Source: Datnioides undecimradiatus
Taxonomy: Eukaryota > Chordata > Actinopteri > Lobotiformes > Datnioididae
Length of the DNA stretch: 64,000 nt
Assembly (NCBI GenBank): GCA_008933995.1
Contig: WARS01000027.1
Coordinates: 372,001 to 436,000, forward strand
Reading direction: 5' to 3'
Made by a program: the position numbers and the translations under genes. The notes under the pieces were generated by a model. That model did not search any database and was not told the origin of the DNA. It saw only the letters and a program-made list of their open reading frames with translations. Shown here piece after piece: positions 57,235-64,000 of this stretch (position 1 is its first letter; each line of letters starts with the position of its first letter).

Positions 57235-59812
57235 TCAGGCCAGTTTTGAGAAATCCTCGTAGGCGACGTCCACTCCCTTCCCCTTCTGCTGACCCTGCAG
57301 ACGAGAACAGGTGAAGTGTAGCTGCAGCGGCAACACCAGCTGCTCAGAAACAGCTTTATTCCTTCGCTGCGATAACAAAACAGGCGTGATTCTCACCGAG
57401 TCGAGCGTGAGCGTGGCGCTGAAGTTCTTCTCGTCGATTCCCTCCAGCACTGCCTCGGTGTCTCTGTACGGGCCGTTCAGGATCAGGACGCGTTTACCTG
57501 CGGGTGGAGTTCGACAGCGAGATGCTGAGGAGGGCAGGGGAAAGAGGCAGGCGGCTGATGCGTGCGATGTCTCTGCCGGCTGGTTGCTTTACCTGGCGCG
57601 GGGATGACCGTCTCCACGTGGTTCTGGTCCAGTTTCAGTTTGTCGCCGGAGTCGATCATCTTCACCACCGCCGCGTATTTGTCTCGCACCTCCTGCGATA
57701 GAGCAAACCCCACGGCTGTTAGCAACACACTTCCTGCCTCCCTCCACGCACACTCTGGTCCAAAGATGTAGCGTCGTTACCATGACGACGCCCTTCTTCT
57801 TGTGGTACTTCTCTCCCAGCCTCTTGGTGACGACTTTGACCACGATGTTGGGCTGCAGCCAGTAATCTGTTCGGACCGACTGCTGCTGCCTCTGCTTCTT
57901 CTTCTCCTCCATCTGCACAGAGAGCACGGCGCCTCCTAACAACACGCTCGCGTTGACAGACAGACGGGACGAGCTCGGCCTCTCTTACCTCTATGATCTC
58001 CTCCAGCGCCGACTTCTTCTTCTTCCCCTCCCGGGAGTCTACACTGGCGTCTTTCCTCTTGTGGGACGACGACGACGGCGCGGCTGCAGCTGCTTTGAGA
58101 GCGCTGGCGCTGAGGGCCGAGCTGCAGCGAGCCACAAGCGGCGTCACACAAACTCATTTAATCAGACCTGCTTGTTCATGACCTGCGTGGAGACTCTGAT
58201 ACCTGGATTTGGAAGGACCGGCTGCAGACGAAGAGGCGCCCAGGTTGAAAGCAACTGCAGGAAAACGTGCGCGTGAGTGGAAAGACGTTAAAACGAATCA
58301 AATCACTATGAAGACTTAATAAATGAGGCGTTTTCCTGCAGTTTAAGCGTTTTACTGACTCACCTTTCTCTTCTTCGTTGTCCCGTTTCAGCTCTGTGTA
58401 CACCGGAGTGTCCTGCGGAGTAAAACACACCCTCATTTATCTGAACGCGAGCGCGCCGTGGAGCCTGGCCGTGTGTCGCCGCTACTCACGTCCGTCTCCT
58501 TGCCGCCGCGGCCCCTGCGGACCTGCTCCTCGATGAACTTGGCGCTCCTCTCCTCGTCGTCCAGCTCCTGCTTCTTCTTCCTCGCCTGCTCCTCCTGCCG
58601 GCGGATGGTCTCCGGGTCGCGGTCGATGTACTGGACGTACCAGCCTTTGGGGGTCTCGTCGACCTTGCACAGACCTGGCAGCGACATTCAGTTAACTACC
58701 AAGAGTCTTAAGGCTAAAACCATATATTTACCCACAATTCTTTGCTCTCTTACGTCACAGAATGTCAGCAACTGTACATAAACCCAATTCACATAGAGCG
58801 TATATCCATGCTATTATTAACGTCCCTGCCTTTCCTTTCAGGGGTTAAAACAGTGATAAAGTTCTCATCATCGCGCGCACAACAGCAGAAATCACATGCA
58901 TTATTGACTTATTGTCTACACTGATGATAAACAACAACAACCCTCTTGTCGTACACAGACTAAAACTAAACTAGGAGAAACAACAATAACAAAACCCAAT
59001 GCTCTTTCTTAATTCAGCTTTTTAATGTGAACTTTGACCCCTGACCACATCTTATACTACTACTAGCACTACCATTGTTGTTGTTACTATTAATAAAATG
59101 GACAGAGTCAGCATAAAAACAGGTAAACAATGCAAAAATGATAAGTATACTCAAAAACAAAACCACTGAGCAGTGCTCACCTTCTCTGCCCAGCCACTTG
59201 GTGAAGTCTGTGAGCGTTTCCCACTGAGTGGAGTTCATGTGGACGTGCTCTCTGTCGCTGATGTATTCGTTGTAGACGATGTTGTTGTGCACTCGCTTGG
59301 TCCCTGCGGATTAAAAACAACTGAAGCAAAACCGCTGCTGCGCAAACATCTGCGCAAACATCTGCGCAACACACGGGGACTCACCAAAACGTCTTCTGAG
59401 CAGCTCCAGGAAGTCGCTTTTAAACTCACTGGGAGAGAGGAGACGAGATTAAGAACCGGATCAGTAATAACGTGTTTTCTGCAGCTGCACCCGGCGCCAG
59501 GCCTGGACTTACTCTGAGAAATAGTCCATGAACTTGTTCGGGTCCTCGGAGGCCAGCAGCAGCTGCCTCTGGTGGGACTCTGACATGCAGTGACACTTGA
59601 AGCCATTCTGCCAACAACACCGAAAAGACGAATAAAGTCTAAACATCTACAGCACACAACAAATACGTTAAATAACAGTGATCTAACGGTCATCTCACCT
59701 CATCCCGGCATTGTTTTTGACACATTTGACAATACCATCTCAACTTCTGCAGACCTTTGGATTTTATCCGGTTCGCTATCGCCTTCGGGGAGAGAAAATC
59801 TGCTTTTCCCAT
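57235..59812 (-). CDS. kin: KIN17 DNA/RNA-binding protein
   Basis: Nuclear protein of DNA damage response, replication and RNA processing. Twelve coding exons (minus): 59699-59812, 59513-59607, 59385-59428, 59181-59303, 58490-58674, 58364-58412, 58203-58254, 57989-58121, 57781-57912, 57593-57692, 57397-57497, 57235-57294. Total 1188 nt, 395 residues plus stop (human 393), all phases compatible. Order: N-terminal MGKADFLSPKAIANRIKSKG; C2H2 zinc finger from about residue 28 (WYCQMCQKQC then CHCMSESH); winged-helix region (FLELLRRRFG, VHNNIVYNEYISD, TLTDFTKWLGREG); charged coiled segment (RRQEEQARKKKQELDDEE); nuclear-localisation-like KRKDASVDSREGKKKK; C-terminal tandem SH3-like region with a KOW motif (RVLILNGPYR). 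The bases before the ATG read as a splice acceptor (TTTTTCAG), so a separate 5' UTR exon upstream is likely. Head-to-head with atp5f1c, 1.25 kb apart. Confidence 0.96.
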
Positions 59813-59819
59813 CCTGAAA

Positions 59820-61020
59820 AACAACAATAAACTCGAAAAGACCGACTGGGTCGCTTTAAGTCGCGCTTTAAACCGAGAAAAACTGTGTTAAAACAGCCGC
59901 TGCGCCGCGAGCGTCCACTAACGTAAACAGCTTCCGCGTGTTCGGCGTCATAACTTCGCGCGAAAGCTGAAAACACGCGATAACTGGAGCTGCGTTCAGG
60001 GACTCACCGGACGTTTTGAAATTTACCACGTATGTCATTAAGGTTTATAAAGTCACCGGAAAATGTACGAATTTACTTGAACAAACAAAGTTTTTAGGCG
60101 GGCCCTTGTGATTGTCGGTGTAGACTTTTGTTTTGATGAGTACATTCACGCCGCGGGATTTATATTTAGTTCTTTCTGGGTAATAAATAAACAAAAATGT
60201 TTAAAACCAAACAAACTAATCAGCGACATGATACAAGATAAATATGTTGTAAAAAAAAACAATTTTTAATTCTCTAAACTGAACAGTTATTTTGACGAAT
60301 CTGCGTCTAAAAGGCGAGTGCAGCGTATACACAGTTCAAATGGACAAGTGGATTTGGCCGCTCTGGCTGCCATTTTGCCATTTTTGGCAACTTTGGAAAC
60401 AAGTTTTAAAAACTGATTTTGCGGGAATGTTCTTTGTTTCGGACGGACAGAGGAGTCATTGGTGATTCTGGATATGCCTTCAAATCAGCGGTATGTGTTT
60501 ATATACGGCATATTATTGAATTTTAAAGTGAGGCAGGTGTGTAGGGCAACCTGCGTGCCAGGTTTCAATCATGAAAACGATGATTGACATGAGATGCAGA
60601 ACCGGAGGGACTTTAGGCCTTAAGTTGTTTTTATTTTTAATTTACTCATCTCATATAGCGGTTGGCTACACAGGCCTCATTTTGACAATTTCAAGGAACT
60701 AGTATATATTTTTGTAATGTTTGCACAATATTTGACTCGGAACATGAACGTGGAAAAGCAAATTCTGCTTCACACGGTTACACAAATAAAGTAAAGAGGA
60801 AATGAAACAGTTTAATATCCTAAAGTTGGCTAATTTACATATAAGGTGAAATTAACGTGTTTTTTTTTTAAATGAATGGGCTTTGAGCAACAACTTCGAC
60901 ATGTTTTACAGGATTTTGACGATTTATAGTGACCTGGTGGAGCCATTTAATTGTTTGAATTGCATATTTACGCTATTTCTGCCAGTCATTGAAGGCACCA
61001 TTCGTCCATTTTGCCTTTAA
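59820..61020. other. Shared upstream region of kin and atp5f1c
   Basis: The kin side (59870-60010) is CpG-containing (CTGCGCCGCGAGCG). The middle is AT-rich. GCCATTTTGCCAT near 60370 resembles YY1-type sites. No exon recognised. Confidence 0.55.
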
Positions 61021-61021
61021 C

Positions 61022-61034
61022 TTGCGCCTGCGCA
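61022..61034 (+). promoter_or_regulatory. NRF-1-type site in the atp5f1c promoter
   Basis: TTGCGCCTGCGCA contains TGCGCCTGCGCA, one base from the perfect NRF-1 palindrome TGCGCATGCGCA, 33-45 bases before the atp5f1c ATG. NRF-1 is a known activator of nuclear genes for respiratory-chain and ATP-synthase subunits, so position and gene agree. The transcription start must lie very near. Confidence 0.6.
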
Positions 61035-61066
61035 GTCCTGCGTGTCTGACCTTCATAGGAGTAACC

Positions 61067-63797
61067 ATGTTCGCCAGGACCAGCGCGTTGGTGTTCGCCC
61101 CACAATGGTAAAGTCAAAAATACTGAAATACTTTTACAGCTGACTTAAACTTTATGTGCTCTGTATAAACACTGAGTCTGTCTCTCAGTAGAATAAGTTT
61201 GTAACTCATTCGCTTTATGCAAGTTATTGAATGCAAGGACATGCTAACGTGGAGGCCCCGGCTAATGAATGACAGCGCTGTGCGGCGCTGCCAATGGACG
61301 GGTTCAGCCGGCTAGCAGCTAACGCTAGCTAGCTAGCTAAGCTAAGCTTGACATTTACACGTTGTAACGTCCTGAGATTGTGCGAGAAGCTAGTGAAGCA
61401 AGTAAACATTTCATTAAAGGATGAATGAATGAGTTAGCAGCTCAGTCAGCTACATACAGCGATATCGTTAGCTAGGGTTAACTGTCAAAAGTCTTTTATG
61501 TGCAGCCAGTGCTAAGCTAACTGATGCTAGCGCATTTGCAGCGCTAGCCTGCAAAAAGTCATTATTCTCTATGAAAAATTTGATTGATGCTAACGTGACG
61601 TTAACCTCTATTAGCTAACATTGCTAACTTTTTATAAAGGCGCTATGTCATGTCGTAAACGCTTGCAGCCGAAGCTCACATGCACTGTTTCTGTTCTCAG
61701 TGGGCAGGTCAGGAACATGGCTACCTTGAAGGACAGTAAGTACTTTTGCATTCTGCACTCTTAATATGACAGGACAGTGGCACAGCAGCATAGTTCAGAC
61801 TGGAATCTCACCAATCTGAGCAGCTTCTGCTAAAGTCAGCCACTTTATTAGGGGAATGTGAGACTTCTCATGGGTTCAACTGCAAAACATGTCACATGCA
61901 AAGTGACGCCTGTCACCTCCCAGTGGTTTGCAATTCTAAAGATCCCAAGTAGATTTTAAAGATTGTGCTCTGTTTTGATTGAAGGTGATGATGCAGGCAG
62001 CCGGAGACCAAATGACCTGTGTGAATGTAGTTTAGCTTGTTGCATCACAGTTTGATGTACGGGCCACACTGCTGTTAGGCAGAGTAACATCCTCTCCTCT
62101 CTCTAGTCACCATTCGGTTGAAGTCCATCAAGAACATCCAGAAAATCACCAAGTCCATGAAGATGGTGGCCGCTGCCAAGTATGCTCGTGCTGAGAGGCA
62201 GCTGAAGCCGGCGAGAGTCTACGGCACCGGCGCCCTGGGTGCGTCCTTCAGTCTGTCTCCCAGCTGACTCGAATGTGATTCTCTTTGTAGCGTCTTTGTG
62301 TTTTACTGTTTCCCGTCCGCCCTCCAGCCCTGTACGAGAAGGCCGAAATCAAAGCGCCCGAGGATAAGGCCGCCAAGCACTTGATCATCGGCGTGACCTC
62401 CGATCGTGGACTCTGTGGCGCCATCCACTCCGGTGTGGCCAAGACCATCAAGAACGAGATCGCCAGCCTGACCGGCGTTGGCAAGGAAGTCATGGTGATC
62501 AATGTGGGAGACAAGCTGAGAGGTCTGCTGCACAGGTATGAAGGGAGACGGTGAAAGACGTGACTCAGGTCGAGTTTTCCTCGTCCTCAGTGTTCATATT
62601 ACAGCAGTTAATTGATTTTTAATTGGTTTCTTGGCTGGTGGCACACGACCTGACCACAGGGAAGCTGAGGACGCTTCACTGGGTCGGATCTTGATGCATT
62701 CAAGGATTGTTTTTGATGCAGAGACACACAGACAACAAGTCACGACTCACATTTGTGAAAAATCTGAATATACAACAAAGGGATCCGTTGCTCAGGTGAC
62801 GATTAGTTTCCTGTACTGCTAAAAACCTGCTGTTCCTCATCAGAACTCATGGAAAGCACATCATCCTGAACTGCAAGGAGGTCGGCCGCAAGCCCCCCAG
62901 CTTCGGCGACGCTTCCATCATCGCCACCGAGCTGCTGAACTCCGGCCATGAGTTTGACCAGGGCTCTGTGATCTTCAACAGATTCAGGTACGAAACTTTG
63001 GCCTTTGGCTGTTTTTTCTTCTTTCTTCAGTGTTTTAAGGTTTTCAGAAGGGTTGATACCGTGACGCTCTGTTGTTACCAGGTGCCTAAAATGAAATTAT
63101 CTGCATTTATTGTAGAAGAAAAACAGATCTACAATCAGATTTTTCAGCGATGGACGAGAACAGTAACTAACAGAGATTCAGCTTCGTCTGTTGTCGTCTG
63201 AACCTTTTTAAAAGATCTAATATTGCAACTTTGCTGCGACCTGTGCATTGATAACACCAACATAAAATGTGCCAGAAGACAAAATGCAATCTGAAAAACC
63301 TGGAATTTCAAAATAAAAGTTTGACTTTCACAATAAGAGCCTTACAAATGTTGTATTCTATGATGATTTGTCCCCAAACTGTATGCAGGTTGTTCATATT
63401 ACACACAGCATCCCTTGCAAGTTGCACAAGCTATGAGGTGGACTGTAACGTCTGAAGCTCAAACATCTCCCCGTTCTCCTCTGCAGGTCTGTGATCTCAT
63501 ACAAGACGGACCAGAAGCCTCTGTTTTCCACAGACACGGTTGCTAACGCAGGTAACGTCGTTGCATTTTAAAATGTTTTCCACGCGCCCTCATGCGCCGC
63601 CGGCCGGAGATGCACTGAACACACCTGTGCTCCGTCTGCAGAGAGCATGGGCGTCTATGACGACATCGACGCCGACGTGCTGAGGAACTACCAGGAGTTC
63701 ACTCTAGTCAACATCATCTACCTGGCCCTGAAGGAGTCCTCCACCAGCGAGCAGAGCGCCAGGATGACGGCCATGGACAGCGCCAGCAAGAATGCCT
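61067..63797 (+). CDS. atp5f1c: Mitochondrial ATP synthase F1 subunit gamma, without its last exon(s)
   Basis: Central rotor shaft of F1Fo ATP synthase in the mitochondrial matrix; couples proton-driven rotation to ATP synthesis. Seven coding exons: 61067-61107, 61701-61735, 62107-62238, 62328-62535, 62844-62987, 63487-63551, 63642-63797 (781 nt, 260 codons plus one base). Start [20 protein letters not shown] is a basic, hydroxyl-rich mitochondrial targeting peptide; the mature part begins near ATLKDI. Family signatures: [57 protein letters not shown] and [17 protein letters not shown]. Phases agree at all six junctions. The C-terminal helix (about 33 residues in human, ending ISGAAALD-like) lies beyond 64000. 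Confidence 0.97.
61108..61700 (+). other. atp5f1c intron 1
   Basis: About 0.6 kb rich in GCTAGC/GCTAA words (AGCTAGCTAGCTAAGCTAAGC near 61327), the same vocabulary as the arms of the foldback element at 29941; no complete inverted repeat was recognised. Confidence 0.6.
62988..63486 (+). other. atp5f1c intron 5
   Basis: About 0.5 kb, AT-rich, with no exon or recognisable element. Confidence 0.75.
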
Positions 63798-64000
63798 GTA
63801 AGACCTCTCATACCTGGAGACTTTCTCCTTCATCTCTGCTCCCTGGAGCCTCGAAGTGTCTCTGGAACTGGATTTAAATTCACTAATTTATCTTTTAATT
63901 AGCAAAAACCCTTAAACCTTCACGCCGGGACAGCAGGTGGCGGTAAAGTCTATGTAATCAACACATGAAATCCCAGAGGGGACCTCTCAGAGCTGCCGGG
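63798..64000 (+). other. atp5f1c intron 7, cut by the window end
   Basis: It follows the donor T|GTAAGA of the seventh coding exon. No acceptor or coding sequence for the final C-terminal exon is visible before the window ends. Confidence 0.7.

Noticed and set aside
1-64000. CRISPR array, bacterial defence system, integron or other prokaryotic system, or a virus-derived element
   Set aside because: No regularly spaced direct repeats, no prokaryotic gene packing, and no gag, pol, capsid or envelope motifs recognised. The window is ordinary vertebrate chromosomal sequence.

Overview
The window is vertebrate nuclear DNA, most likely from a ray-finned, percomorph-type teleost (inferred). All genes are split by GT-AG introns, intergenic gaps are only a few kb, CA/TG microsatellites are frequent, and several short repeats are of kinds I know from teleost genomes. 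There is no bacterial-style operon, CRISPR array or phage. I found no virus-derived element.

Six protein genes can be supported. Left to right they are: the 5' part of sfmbt2 (minus strand; MBT-repeat Polycomb-type protein, 3' part off the left edge); a STIMATE/TMEM110 paralogue (plus; 8 exons, 304 aa, intact); itih5 (minus; 14 coding exons, 998 aa, intact); an ITIH2 gene (plus; about 22 exons) whose reading frame is broken many times; kin (minus; 12 coding exons, 395 aa, intact); and atp5f1c (plus; first seven coding exons of the mitochondrial ATP synthase gamma subunit, last exon off the right edge). For the four genes with traced exon chains, the exon lengths add up to an open frame, which strongly supports the exon borders given.

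The order SFMBT2 - ITIH5 - ITIH2 - KIN - ATP5F1C, with these strands, is the order known from human chromosome 10p14. The extra gene, the STIMATE paralogue between sfmbt2 and itih5, recalls the sister block on human 3p21 (SFMBT1 - STIMATE - MUSTN1 - ITIH4/3/1). The fish block therefore seems to keep a duplicate that mammals lost here. Transcription is tail-to-tail for tmem110l/itih5 and for itih2/kin, and head-to-head for itih5/itih2 and for kin/atp5f1c. The genes do not form one pathway: they cover chromatin repression, ER calcium-entry control, extracellular hyaluronan binding, DNA repair/RNA processing and oxidative phosphorylation. Their neighbourhood is ancestral synteny.

The points most worth a second look are: the ITIH2 copy, where frame breaks are dense but residue-level similarity is high, so local sequence error competes with pseudogenisation; two 259-bp repeat copies with only 3 mismatches in antisense orientation inside introns of two different genes; a dispersed fish repeat carrying CTCF-like and YY1 motifs that abuts the KIN stop codon; an inverted-repeat element in the tmem110l 3' UTR; and an exact-looking NRF-1 site just upstream of atp5f1c. 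I found no convincing wholly undescribed system.
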